Part shown: positions 29,301 through 40,040 of the stretch, in pieces
Layout of the letters: each line of letters opens with the position of its first letter
Position numbering within the stretch: position 1 is the stretch's first letter
DNA from: Shinisaurus crocodilurus
Taxonomy: Eukaryota > Chordata > Lepidosauria > Squamata > Shinisauridae
NCBI GenBank assembly: GCA_021292165.1
Contig: CM037877.1
Location: 126,360,402-126,424,401 of the forward strand
Direction: 5' to 3'
Length of the DNA: 64,000 nucleotides
Made by a program: the position numbers and the translations under genes
The notes under the pieces: model-generated
The model's input: only the letters and a program-made list of their open reading frames with translations
Databases searched by the model: none
Told to the model about the DNA's origin: nothing

Positions 29301-29592
29301 GGACAGTATCCTATTGTGCCCACGTGCCAGCAGGAGCAACCACTCACACAACAGGGATTTAGCACTTCACAAAGCAAGCCCTGAAACGAGCAGAAACGCT
29401 CATTTACAGAACAAGGCAGGTCAGTGGAGTTTGCAGAGGGGAGCTCCACTGACATGTCCCAATCCATAAACTAGCATTTCTGCTCATTTTACGACTGGCT
29501 TTATGAAGTACTAAATCCTCGTTGTGTGAGCAGTTGCTCCTGCTGGTGCAACACAATCAGCAGGAGTGCAGCAGACCCATTGGATACTGCCC
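29301..29592. mobile_element. Foldback MITE, about 290 bp
   Basis: Termini GGACAGTATCCTATTG and (complement) GGGCAGTATCCAATGG. The left half (CCAGCAGGAGCAACCACTCA, CACAACAGGGATTTAGCACT) is repeated in reverse complement in the right half (TTGTGTGAGCAGTTGCTCCT) at about 80% identity over 75 bp. Central GAGCTCCACTGACATGTCCC. No target-site duplication was resolved. Confidence 0.75.
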
Positions 29593-29921
29593 AATGTACA
29601 CAGCAAAAACACACTAAAAACATTTTTCATTTTTCAGCATTGTTAGAAAAATGAATGAGAATGTTGATAATGCATTCATTTTTTATTATCACAACGCTCT
29701 CCATCCATAATACTTTTAGCATTTAAATCTTGTCTTATTTTATTTACCAACCAATCTATATAGCCTTCATTTATTTAAAAAATATATAGGAAAATATCAA
29801 GCCAGCAAACAAATTCAGCAAAATTTAAAACAATCTTAACAATCCAAAATAATCAACAAGAACAAAAATAGTTTTTCAGGAAAGCCATTAAACATAAGGC
29901 TAACACAGAGAGAGAGAGAGA
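29593..29921. other. Intergenic, no gene recognised
   Basis: AT-rich, ends in an (AG)n run that is the target of the next element. Confidence 0.45.
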
Positions 29922-30244
29922 GGGCCGGTTCTGTCGAGTCCGGCGGGGCGCCGCAGACAACCTGCACCCCGCATGGCAGTCCCCGCACCACAGCACAGGC
30001 CTCCCGGCGCTAGGGGGAAGCAGCTTGGGATGCTCAGTGGGGCCATTTGCCCCTACAGGCTGCCGCCTCTGTGCGGCCACGGGAGGCCCCCGCGGGATGG
30101 CCGCCCACTGTTCGCACGGCAGGGTGGCCACATGCAGTAGGGGCTTACCCCTCTACTGCCCATGGTGACCTTCCGTGCTTCCTGCGCGCGGCCATCCTGC
30201 GGGGGCGCCCCCGGCCGGCATTCACACGACACGGGAACCGGCCC
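29922..30244. mobile_element. GC-rich TIR element inserted in (AG)n
   Basis: 323 bp, very GC-rich, bounded by 10-bp inverted repeats GGGCCGGTTC and GAACCGGCCC. AGAGAGAG lies on both outer sides, so the target duplication cannot be measured. The interior is full of CGG/GCC blocks such as GCCGCCTCTGTGCGGCCACG. The superfamily is uncertain (Harbinger-like ends possible). Confidence 0.7.
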
Positions 30245-30289
30245 AGAGAGAGATCATCCACAAACTATTAAAACTTTTAACCAAACATC

Positions 30290-30838
30290 TTAAAGAGCCA
30301 TGCTTTTACATATCATCTAAATCAGTACAGTGTAATGGCCTGACAAATTTTTGTTGTCAGAACATTTCACAAGGAAGATGCAATCACAGTAAAGACTCTA
30401 GATCTTGTGGCTGCCTGTTTAGCTTCATGAAGCTGGGAGATCTGAAATAGTGCCCCAGATCTTTAGGAAGATTATTCACATCTTTAGATATCTTTACTCC
30501 TAGAAATCTGAAGTCCGTTTCCTCTACTACAGTGCTAAAGTGTCTCTTATTGTATCCCTATTATCTGTATAAATATTCCCAACTCAGTTTTTAATTGGTA
30601 GACTTTATACCCCACTGTATTTCTGAACACAACTACTAATTGAATCTCTTCACTGAAATCCTGGATTTTTTAAAACTCATTACAGAAATATCATCCACAT
30701 AAATCTCATTCCTGTGGTCAACTTGTTCAAGTATAACTTTGATTTGTAAGATCTCTACACATTAATTAAACTCCAAATGTGAATGGGGGCAGCCTTGACT
30801 TATGCCTAATTATATAAGGTTATACTTAATATGTAAGG

Positions 30839-30871
<33 letters not shown>

Positions 30872-31195
30872 ATGTATCAGTATATATGTATGGTATAATA
30901 TATATTGCTGCATGTGCAGAAGCTGTGCAGTGAATCAGTTCAATCAATGTTAGCACAACATCCTAATTCCTTTACTACTTCTTTCATTAAAGGACATTCT
31001 ATTCTGTCAAATGCCTTCTCAGCACTGACAAAACATAGTCATCCAAAAAGTCAGTATTTTGGATATTTGTGATAAATGAATTATGTTAATCATTTCCTTA
31101 CCAGGCACTGAGGAAATCTGACAGGTCTCTATTAATATAATTTCCTAATATCTGATGTAGCCTTTTTAATTCTCAAAATTTATAATCAACATTTA
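30290..31195 (-). mobile_element. L1 LINE ORF2 remnant
   Basis: Minus-strand translation gives LLNVDYKF (near 31185), SDFLSAW (near 31105, matching DQTGFL), then VSAEKAFDRIECPLMKEVVK (near 31000; motif A of L1 RT, where DAEKAFDR is usual) and degraded sequence to about 30290. Broken by stops. A repeat inserted at 31200-31372 separates it from whatever lay upstream. Confidence 0.65.
30838..30880 (+). repeat. (TG)n/(TATG)n microsatellite
   Basis: TGTGTGTGTGTGTGTGTGTG followed by TATGTATGTATATGTATC. Confidence 0.9.
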
Positions 31196-31249
31196 GAAGT
31201 GATGCCTGAGTTTTGCTTTCTTCCTCCTCCCTCCCAATCCCTTTTCCTT

Positions 31250-31372
31250 TCGTGTCATGTCTTTTAGATTGTAAGCCTGAGGGCAGGGACTGTCTAATAT
31301 TAATCTTTGTAAGCCACTCTGGGAGCCTTTTCTGGCTGAAGAGCAGGGTAAAAATACTGTAAATAAATGATA
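31250..31372 (+). mobile_element. Interspersed repeat tail, same family as 21651
   Basis: TCTTTTAGATTGTAAGCCTG, AGGGCAGGGACTGTCTAATA, GGGAGCCTTTTCTGGCTGAA and a TAAATAAATGA end. Reverse complement of the block at 21651-21790. Confidence 0.6.
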
Positions 31373-31375
31373 CCA

Positions 31376-32763
31376 ATTTACTACTTTTGCCTAGTCTTTA
31401 TCTGGTCTGGTCTGGGAATTAATGTCATTTTTTGATCCATTCATGTATCTGGAATCTCCATATACTTTATATGGAGATGTAAAGTAAACATGAAAACTGT
31501 TTCACCAGGTTGGGATTAAGTGAAGCTTGAAAACTTGCTAGAAATCTGCACTATGAGCATCTCATCCTAAATCCTATGTTAGATTTTATTTATTGCCTTT
31601 TCTTCCCTCGTAATAGGAAACCTGTAGCCTATATTTATTTATTTATGATAAAGCTGGAATATCGAATTTACTGATCCAGTTCTTAATGTCCTCCATTTTA
31701 TGATGTATTGAACAATCCTATACAGGTCTACTCAGAAGTAAAACTCATTGAGTTTAATCGGGCTTACTTCCAGGTGATTATAGGACTATAATCCTATAAT
31801 ATCTTATGTAACTCAACTTTATATTTGAGAAATTCTTCCACCTTCTCTTCTGAAGAAGTTGCCTACTTATCCCACTGTATTTCAGTTGATGATATATATG
31901 TTTGTATTCTGATTTGACAGCCAATAGTCTGGACAGGAATGGACTTGGCTTCTTTCTAAATTTGAATCACTGATTACTGTTGCTTAGAGTGTAAGACAGT
32001 CTTTGCAATGTGACAGACATCTATTAACTAATTTGTTAAAGTCCTTTGCAGTGTCTAACTCCATGATCTGGTCACATCCATGGGTAGAAGGGAAGAGGAA
32101 TTTTTTTGCTAAGTGACACTTGCAGCCCCCTTTGACCCTGAAAATCTGTTCTGAAGGGCTTGAGAACCTCTTGAACAGCATGGGAGGTGATGGTGTGGGC
32201 TTCAGGGGGAAAGGAAAACCAATATTGCCTCCTTCCCCTTCCAAATACAGGAGCACCCAGTTAGTGGAGTGGGAGCTTCTGCTGTATCCAACTCACTTCC
32301 ATGTAAGGAACCCTTCTGTTTGCAGAAGAGTAGGTTTGGGTCCAGTTTCTTTATCTTCTCTTTATTTATGATGAGGTTCCAAAAATTCTGTTTCCATTAA
32401 TACACTTTAACTTTATTCCTCAATTCCGGCTTCTTCTTTTTTAAATAGAAATGGCTAATGCTGAGTAAGAAACTTGTCATATATGTGTTGAACATTTCCA
32501 AGAAAGTAATCTAATTCCTGGATGACATCAAACTTCCTGAAAATAAAAAGTCTACCCCCCCTGCCGCACACAATATTTATATTTTTAAGTTATAATTCTA
32601 ATTCTAGTGTTGATAGTTCTCTGTCTTTCAAATCCATTCTAGAATTATCTGCATATAACCTAGTATGAATTTTGCAGTCTTTGTGTTAGAATTTATCCTA
32701 AGGAAATAAGAAAAATATATATTCAAGTGTTGTGGGTTTTTTTAGAATTTTGATGTTGCTCCA

Positions 32764-32796
<33 letters not shown>

Positions 32797-33285
32797 CTAT
32801 ATCTATATCATCTCTATATATCTTATATGCTGGAGATATTTTCAGACATGCATAACTTGCCCTTTTGACTTATCATATTCATCACTTGGGGCAGTAGTAA
32901 CCAATCAGACTCTAGTGCTAATGTAAAGTATGTTGTGCTAGCATAAGGGACCTCTAGCACAATGCCAATAGCATTGCTCCATTTAAGATAATAAGTTTTG
33001 GCCTGTTCATAATCTTTGGCAGTTATATCTAACTTCTCTTAAAAGAATTAAGAAGAATGAATGAAAGTTACCCCTCTTTTTTGTTGTTGTTTCTTGTCCT
33101 TCCTCTATTTCTCCTTTCCCTCCTTTGCTTTTCCCAAGAAACAGTATAGTTTCAAGACATACTTACAACTGACAGTGTATAGTCAACCTTTCATTTCGAG
33201 GAGATATTTGCCTTTAATAATACTCCTTAGTATTTATACAGTGATTTCAAAGCATTTCATGTACTTTGCCCTGGTAATTCTTGCA
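31376..33285. other. Intergenic with old repeat remnants
   Basis: No gene recognised. 31715-31800 carries the palindromic squamate repeat (CTACTCAGAAGTAAAACTCA ... GGGCTTACTTCCAGGTGATT). Other parts may be decayed L1 but cannot be assigned by eye. Confidence 0.4.
32763..32796 (+). repeat. (TATC)n microsatellite
   Basis: Seven or eight ATCT units at 32765-32796, followed by imperfect TATATC repeats to about 32822. Confidence 0.9.
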
Positions 33286-33372
33286 GCCTTGTAAATTAGG
33301 TCAGTATCATGATCATCCCCATATTGCAGATACAGCAGGGGAGGTTGCTGAGGCTGAGAGGTTAGTGACTTA
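33286..33372 (-). mobile_element. MIR-like ancient SINE fragment
   Basis: ATCATCCCCATATTGCAGAT then GAGGCTGAGAGGTTAGTGAC matches, in reverse, the MIR core (CAGTTTCCTCATCTGTAAAA, GTGACCTTGGGCAAG region). Short and diverged. Confidence 0.55.
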
Positions 33373-33585
33373 GGGTGCAATACTATGGCCCCCTGACCTT
33401 GTCTGGGGGGGGGGGCACAGGATAGGTCAGAGTCCCCCCTGTGACCTTGGAAATTCCTTCTGTGGTTGCAGAGGGGACTCCATTCTGACTGCTCACAGAG
33501 CGCCCTCCACCCCCTGCAGCTGGCGCAGTTCTTTCTGTGCCAGCTTGGAACAGAATTGCAAAAACAAAGAGAATCACGGCAATTA

Positions 33586-33763
33586 CTTACTGATTAAAGA
33601 AAGCCTAGGCCACCGTGATCAAAATTATTCCAAAATTCTTATTGCTTTATATTAATTACAACTTATTTAACTCCTTCAAATATTCATAACAATTTAATAT
33701 AAAGCAATAAGAATTTTGGAATAATTTTGATCACAGTGGCCTAGGCTTTCTTTAATCAGTAAG
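33586..33763. repeat. Near-perfect 70-bp inverted repeat (hairpin)
   Basis: Arms 33586-33655 and 33694-33763 are complementary at 69 of 70 positions, with a 38-bp loop. The left arm starts CTTACTGATTAAAGAAAGCC. The 13-bp sequence GCTTGGAACAGAA occurs on both sides (33543-33555 and 33763-33775), like an insertion-site duplication or a template-switch scar. Confidence 0.93.
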
Positions 33764-33775
33764 CTTGGAACAGAA

Positions 33776-34490
33776 GACAGAAGACCGTCTTTGGTACTGG
33801 CATGTGGGGGCGTGTTCCCAGGGGTGGGGAGGGGAGGAATGAGGCACCACCATCCTCCATGAAATCCAGGTGGCGCCTCAGCCTCTCCTCATGAGAAGAG
33901 GAAAAACATTTAGAAGGCCAAAATCTGCCATCTAAATGTTTTGGAGGGCGAGGGGAGCATGGTGGCAATCCTAGCCACCATGCTGCTCCTGCCTTCCATT
34001 AGATGCCCATAATCTTCCGAGTTTGGAGGGTTACAGGCACCCACATTGGATGGGGCTGTTACAATAATTAAAAAACAATATTTGAATTGGGGACTTCCTG
34101 GTGCACAGATCATTCTCTTGCAGCATAGTACAAAGCATGTCTACTTAGACTAAGTCCCATTGAGTTTAATGGAATGTAATCCTTAGTAAGTGTCAATAAG
34201 ATTGCAGTCTTGCAGTGCAATCTTATGTATGTTTACTGAGAAGTCAGTCCCACTTTGAAAAAAATGGCTTCTTTCCAGGTAAGTGTGCAGCCGCCTTAGT
34301 ACTTGCTCTCTTAAATGGGTTTCACTCTCTGAGTTAATGGTACAAGTGCCAACTTCTTTTGATGGGAACACCAACACCCCTCAGGAATACTACAAGGTGG
34401 TGATACTTGGATCTGAGGAAAAAACATTGTAGTATGAATCACACATTTTTTATTGTGATTGTCCATTCTGTGTCTATGTATGAATCAGAT
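33776..34490. other. Intergenic, no gene recognised
   Basis: About 34130-34260 carries the palindromic squamate repeat (TAAGTCCCATTGAGTTTAAT ... TGCAGTGCAATCTTATGTAT). No coding signal. Confidence 0.45.
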
Positions 34491-35070
34491 GTATGTATTT
34501 ATTTGTTTTATGGATCTATACCTTGCCCTTCAACAAGATCCCAGGCTGGTTTATAAAGAACCAAAATCACAATAAAAACAATTTCAAACAAAAACATTAG
34601 AAGCAATGCTATTTAAAACAGAAGCATAAAAGCAACCAGTAGAGATTTATTTATTTATTTATTTATTTATTATATTTATACCCCGCCTTTTTTCCCGCAA
34701 GGAACCCAAGGCGGCTTACATTATCCTCATCCTCTCCATTTTACCCTCACAACAACCCTGTGAGGTAGATTAGGCTGAGAGTCAGTGACTGGCCCAAAGT
34801 TACCCAGTGAGTTTCATGGCCGAGCGGGGACTAGAACCCGAATCTCCCGAGTCCCAGTCCAACACCTTAACCACTATGCCGATTCAAACAAATCCAGAAC
34901 AGCACACACAAAACAATTAACAGAGATAAAAAGGATTGGATTTTAAAGCCTGGGAAAATAAAAAGGTCTTTGCTGAGCACAGATATGACATTAAATTAGG
35001 TGCCTGGCAAGCCTCCCTGGGGAAAGCAATCCACAGACAGGAAGCCACCACTGAGAAGACCTGAGAAGGT
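34491..35070 (-). mobile_element. L2-type LINE 3' region split by a Sauria SINE
   Basis: TATTTATTTGTTTTATGGAT, GGCTGGTTTATAAAGAACCA and an ACAATTTCAAACAAAAACAT tract continue after the SINE as CAATTAACAGAGATAAAAAG, GGTCTTTGCTGAGCACAGAT and GCCTCCCTGGGGAAAGCAAT. This is the layout of a squamate L2-type 3' region in reverse. Confidence 0.6.
34645..34887 (-). mobile_element. Sauria SINE nested in L2
   Basis: Reverse-oriented, with a (TTTA)n tail, TATACCCCGCCTTTTTTCCC, CAACCCTGTGAGGTAGATTA, CAGTGACTGGCCCAAAGTTA and the tRNA-like head ending CCACTATGCC. Well conserved. Confidence 0.92.
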
Positions 35071-35258
35071 AATGCTTACATTGCTGATGCTACTGGAGAT
35101 TGGAGAGCTGCCCCTATTTTACCAGGGACAGTCTTGATTTATTGGTCCCTGTCTTTGCCAAATCATTGTCCCTATTTTTGACACTTGGGGATGCCTCATT
35201 AAAATGTTGGTGTGAATTGCTAGGTTTGTTCTTCAGGATTAAGCTCCCTCCACTGTGT

Positions 35259-35393
35259 CAGTGTTCTCCAACCTTGGGTCCCCAGTTGTTTTTGGCCTAC
35301 AACTCCCAGCATGCCCCAGCCAGCATAGCTGGCTGCGGCATGCTGGAAGTTGTAGGCCAAAAACATCTGGGGACCCAAGGTTGGAGAACACTG
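35259..35393. mobile_element. Palindromic hAT-like MITE
   Basis: Ends CAGTGTTCTCCAACCTTGGG and its complement; internal TTTTTGGCCTACAACTCCCA is mirrored by AAGTTGTAGGCCAAAAACA. Almost a complete palindrome of 135 bp. A related, more diverged copy is at 55632-55767. No target duplication was resolved. Confidence 0.8.
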
Positions 35394-35454
35394 ATCTAGA
35401 AGATGAATTTCTGAACAAGGGGTGGATAAATCTCTCACACAATTGCATATACAT

Positions 35455-35671
35455 GCATATGCCTTTTCTGTGGCGGCCCCCGTACTGTGGAACTCTCTCC
35501 CGAGTGACCTCCGCCATGCCCCCTCTCTGCTGAGCTTCCACCGCTCACTAAAAACTTGGCTGTTCAGGTGGGAATATGGGGTGGGCTAAGATTTTAAAAT
35601 TTTATACTGTTTTAAATGTATTTTATTCTGTTTTGATCTTGTGTACATCGCCCAGGCGATTAATAAATGTA

Positions 35672-35707
<36 letters not shown>
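35455..35707 (+). mobile_element. L2-type LINE 3' end
   Basis: Encodes the L2 C-terminal signature (GTVELSPE-like, CCGTACTGTGGAACTCTCTC; FHRSLKTWLF-like, CACTAAAAACTTGGCTGTTC) and ends CATCGCCCAGGCGATTAATA with an (AAT)n tail at 35676-35707. Same orientation as the Pcdh exons. Confidence 0.7.
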
Positions 35708-35709
<2 letters not shown>

Positions 35710-36751
35710 TGTAGGAACATTAAAATATCCTAAAATGCACAGACTCAGCCTGCCATGTCACACACTGCAGCTGTGAAGTATATTTTGAACTGCTATTAGT
35801 ATAGGATTGCACAATTTTGTCTTCTGTTCTGATGCTGTTGTTGCTCTCCTCCGCTTTTTTAAATGACAGATTCACTCATGATTAATATATGAGGGGTGTC
35901 AGTGGAACAAGGGAAAATGATTCATCTCCTAATACACCTGTTGGATCTCCATGGAGAAAAATCAGTGCTAGAAAACAATCTGGATACTTACTGTGAAAGA
36001 TATTGTGAGGCTTTCAAAAATATGTGGACATTACAAAGAGGTAACAGATTGGTAGCATGATGATATGATCAAAACCTGGTCTGACCAAATAGATGGAGCT
36101 TCTTTTACATTTGATGAGAAGGAAGACCTTCATGGAAGTAGTCCACACTAGAGCAAATTACCACTAACATGAGAAACCCAGTTGCTGTACAGAAAATTTA
36201 GACAGGAGTTGTCATTAGTTTGTTTTGTTTAGTGATTGATGTAAACTGTGCAAATGAAAAAGTAATGGCTGCATTCACATGTAACTTTAAGTCAGGAATC
36301 CAGGTTTATTAAACCACAATGTGCATGAGCTGCATGGTTATTGCACATAAGCCATTTGCTTCTGCTTTGTTCTTCCTACTCTCATGAGTGGGTACATAAA
36401 CTAAGCATAGATACTTAACCTTATGTATTTATGTTTGTGCCCAAACAAGCTAGGATTTATAAGCCAACAGCAAATTCTTGTTAAAACCTATGGCAATGAA
36501 TGGTTTCCATACAAAATTATTTGCTTGATGCATAATGGCTATTGAGAAAAATTGACATTCTTATAATTCTCCTTCCCTTTTCTTCTATTATGTACATTAA
36601 TTGGAAGAAATTTTCCCCTGCAAAAGTTGAGACTTTTGCAAAATCCTTGCAGTGTGACAGCAGCCATGTGCCACAACAAAAATGTTTGTAAAACAGTCCT
36701 TACATTCTACAAAGATATGACTGTTTTACAAATATTTTGCTAGGATACTTC
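35708..36751. other. Intergenic, no gene recognised
   Basis: AT-rich unique-looking DNA; no exon, promoter or repeat recognised. Confidence 0.45.
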
Positions 36752-37375
36752 ATAGAATCATAGTATCATAGAATAGTAGCGTTGGAAGGGGCCTATAAGG
36801 CCATCGTCCAACCCCCTGCTCAGTGCAGGAACCCAAGTCAAAGCATCCCTGACAGATGGCTGTCCAGCTGCACCTTGAATGTCTCCAGAGTGGGAGAGCC
36901 CACAACCTCCCTAGGTAGTTTATTTATTTATTTATTTGGTTCCACTGGTTCCATTGGCGTATTGCTCTAACAGTCAGGAAATTTTTCCTGATGTCCAGGC
37001 GGAATCTGGGTTCCTGTAACTTGAAGCCATTATTCTGTGTCCTACATTCTGGAATGGTGGAGAAGAGATCCTTGCCGGCTTGCCCTCCTCTTTGTGACAA
37101 CCTTTCTTTGCAGCCACATTGCATTGCTGGCTCATATTCAGCTTTTGATCTACAATTCCAAGATCCTTCTCACTTGTAGTATTGTTGAGCCAAGTGTCCC
37201 CCATTCTGTAACTCTGCATTTGGTTTCTTCTCCCTAGGTGCAGCACTTGGCATTTATCCCTATTAAATTTCATTCTGTTGTTTTCTACCCAGCACTCCAG
37301 CCTATCGAGATCACTTTGAATTTTGTTTCTGTCTTCCAGAGTATTAGCTGTTCCACCCAATTCTGTGTCACAGAT

Positions 37376-37536
37376 CATAGATCACAGAGTTGGAAGGAGC
37401 CTACAAGGCTATCGAGTCCAACCCCCTGCTCAATGCAGGAAACTAGAGGAGCGGGTCTCCCATCCAAATAATAACCAGGCCTGACCCTGCTTAGCTTTCC
37501 ACGCTCAGACAAGCTGAGCCAGTGTGAGCCACAGGC
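37376..37536 (-). mobile_element. 5S rRNA-derived SINE with CR1 3' tail, copy 2
   Basis: Reverse orientation. From the left: CR1 tail (AGAGTTGGAAGGAGCCTACA), the junction complement GGAAACTAGAGGAG, then the 5S part GGTCTCCCATCCAAATAATA, GACCCTGCTTAGCTTTCC and CAGACAAGCTGAGCC. It interrupts the CR1 coding sequence between TTCTGTGTCA and TCTGCAGATC, which shows it moved after the CR1 landed. Confidence 0.87.
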
Positions 37537-37928
37537 CCTGCACATCTGCAGATCTGATAAGCATTCCCTGCACTTCCTCATCCAAGTCATTAAGAAAAAT
37601 GTTGACGAGCACTAGACCCAGGACCGAGCCCTGTGGTACCCCGCTCGTTACATCTCCCCGGTTTGAGAAGGTACCACTGATAAGCACTCTTTGAGTCTGA
37701 TTCTGTAGCCAATTGTGGATCCACCTGATAGTTGTTCCATCTAGCCCACTTTTAGCTGGTTTGCTAATCAGGATATCATGAGGCGCTTTGTCGAAAAGTT
37801 TGCTGAAGTCCAGATATATTATGTCCACAGCATTCCCACAGTCCACAAGGGAGGTTACCCGATCAAAAAATGAGATCAGACTAGTCTGGCAGGATTTGTT
37901 CCTGACAAATCCATGTTGGCTTCTAGTA

Positions 37929-38436
37929 GGGATGTACTTCGGGCCCTACCTGGGCCCGGAGTTCTCTGCGGCTCAGACCTCCGTGGTGGCGGCCCGATCC
38001 CGCTCTTCAGCCGCTGGACCCCCCTGGACCCCCCCCGCTGCCACTGCCCTCACCATACCTCCTGCTGCACCCGCTGCCGCCGCCGTCTCTGCTGCCGCCT
38101 CTGCCGCCGTCGCTGACGTCTCTGCCGCCGCCGCTGGACCCCCGCGGTCTGTTTTTGGCGGGGGGAACCAGGGCAACAGGGCTTAAACAGCCCTGTTGCT
38201 CTGATTTTCCCCGCCAAAAACAGAGCGCGGGGGTCCAGCACGACGGAGCAGGGTCCCGTCGCGTCACTCCCGCCGCGACGGAAGTGACGCGACAGGACCA
38301 GCGCGGGCAGCGCAGCCCGCACGGGTGGCTCTCTGCAGAGAGTGAAGAACTCAAGGTAAGCCCTCGCGGACACAAGCAGGCCCAGTTCGGACCTCACTCG
38401 TGTCTGTCAGGAAGCTCTCATACATCCCTAGGCCAC
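37929..38436. mobile_element. GC-rich hAT-like foldback element nested in CR1
   Basis: 508 bp inserted in CR1; the 9-bp CTTCTAGTA is duplicated at 37920-37928 and 38437-38445. The left end is GGGATGTACTTCGGGCC; ACATCCCTA lies just inside the right end, giving hAT-like GGGATGTA/TACATCCC ends, though the last 8 bp do not match the left terminus. The interior has a long hairpin (CTGTTTTTGGCGGGG ... CCCCGCCAAAAACAG, 38148-38224) and CCGCTGCCGCCGCC-type repeats. It has no coding role. Confidence 0.75.
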
Positions 38437-38800
38437 CTTCTAGTAATCACTGCATTGTTTTCAAGGTGCTTGCAGACTGATTGCTTTATAATCTGCAGAC
38501 TGCTCCAGAATTTTCCCAGTGATCGATATCAGACTGACTGGTCTGTAGTTCCCAGGTTCCTCCTTTTTGAAGATCGGAACAACATTTGCCCTCGTCCAGT
38601 CTTCTGGCACTTCACCAGTCCTCCATGATTTCTCAAAGATAATAGACAGTGGTTCTGAGAGTTCTTCTGCCAGTTCCTTTATTACTCTAGGATGCAGTTT
38701 GTCAGGCCCTGGAGATTTGAACTCATTCAAAGTAATCAGGTGTTCCTTGACCATTTGCCTATCAGTTTCAAGCTGCAATCCTGCCCCTTCAGTCTGCACT

Positions 38801-40040
38801 TCAGGTTTGCTGGCGGGGCGGGGGGATCATAGACCCTCTTTCGGGAGAAGATCAGTAGTCTCAACTTTTCTCTCTTTCTTTTAAACTGGAGGGGATAATC
38901 TGTGCCAGAAATTTTATAAATCATTTTAAAAAATGGAGGTACATCAAGTTGTAGCAGGAGATGCCGCATAGCATTTCCGGTTTGCCTATGGCTTACAAAG
39001 CTGTACCCTGACCCAAAGAACTAGGTGGCATAATATAACTTTATACTGAGTAAGAATAGAGTGATTGTGTGAGGATCACTTGACCAACTGAAATCCTGTT
39101 GGAGAATGGAGAATGCTGTTTAAGGGGATGTATTGATCACTGACTCTTTGTTGTTATTATTAGGCTGATTACTTCACTTTCAGTTTCCCTGTGTATAAAA
39201 CATTAATGATTTATTAGATTCATCCTAATTTCAGTTGCGCTGATGTTCCATTTACAAACTAGGACTTTCTTGCTTCCCCTTCTCTCTGTAGCTCCCCTAT
39301 TCCACAAAAGTCTGTTCCTGAAGGTTCGGGGAGCCTCCAGTGTGTGTGTGTGTGTGGGGGGGGGGGGTTGCAGGAAGAAGGTGGAATCAGCAAAAATCAA
39401 CCCCACACAAGCAGAAGTGTGTTCTGCTCATACAAGAGTTCTTAAGATCCAAACCCTTTTGATTGATAATGACAAAGTAGTTAATTGTTATTTTTTCTTT
39501 TTAATTTATTATTCTTTTTGTTATTTTATTATGTTATATAACCTTTTATATTCAGTCCTGTATTGCTATGTTGTCTAATGTGGGTTATGTTTTTATGTCC
39601 CTTGCTTGAAATTATAATAGTTGGGCAGTGGGGTGGGGACAAGAATCTTGCTGTTGTGGTGGTATGTACTTGCTACTTTGCAACATCTCAGTAAAGCTGA
39701 GGCATTGGAGGCTTTCTTGCTGAATCTTGAAATGGATTAAGAATAGAGAGATACTGCGCCATGTCTGCCCTGTGCCATGTAGGCCATACATTTTGCTTTC
39801 AGAAAGAGGAGCACATGGGCGGTATCCAGTGCTGGCCCTGCAGCCCCACTGGTGGTGTGGCACCAGTGGGACCCGCCACCAGTGCAACAGGAGGCTAGCA
39901 CTTCCTAGAGCCACCCTGGGAAAGGAGTGGGAGGATTAGGGATTGAGATATGAAGAGAGTTGGTTTCAATGATCATCCATCACTTCTGCAAATAACTTGG
40001 CAAGAAAGTAATTTACTTGACAGGAGAATATTGTGGGAAC
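38801..40040. other. Intergenic with simple repeats
   Basis: No gene recognised. (TG)n followed by a G-run lies at 39341-39368. About 39810-39905 (GGTATCCAGTGCTGGCCCTG ... GTGGCACCAGTGGGACC) is a palindromic repeat remnant. The rest is AT-rich. Confidence 0.45.

Larger units (their letters stand above)
36752..38800 (-). mobile_element. CR1 LINE carrying two nested insertions
   Basis: Reverse-oriented CR1. The 3' octamer end is at the left (CATAGAATCATAGTATCATA). A (TTTA)n insertion sits at 36917-36937 and a coding deletion near 37098. It is interrupted by a 5S-CR1 SINE (37376-37536) and a GC-rich hAT-like element (37929-38436). RT pieces seen are KSPGPDKLHPRVIKEL, YLDFSKLFDKAPH and [12 protein letters not shown]; all are broken by frameshifts and stops. 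Confidence 0.9.

Noticed and set aside
29922..30244. Possible CpG-island promoter
   Set aside because: Sharp borders with inverted ends mark it as a mobile element; similar GC-rich blocks at 37929 and 49162 are also insertions.
32763..32822. CRISPR-like short repeats
   Set aside because: Plain (TATC)n microsatellite without spacers; no CRISPR array anywhere in the window.
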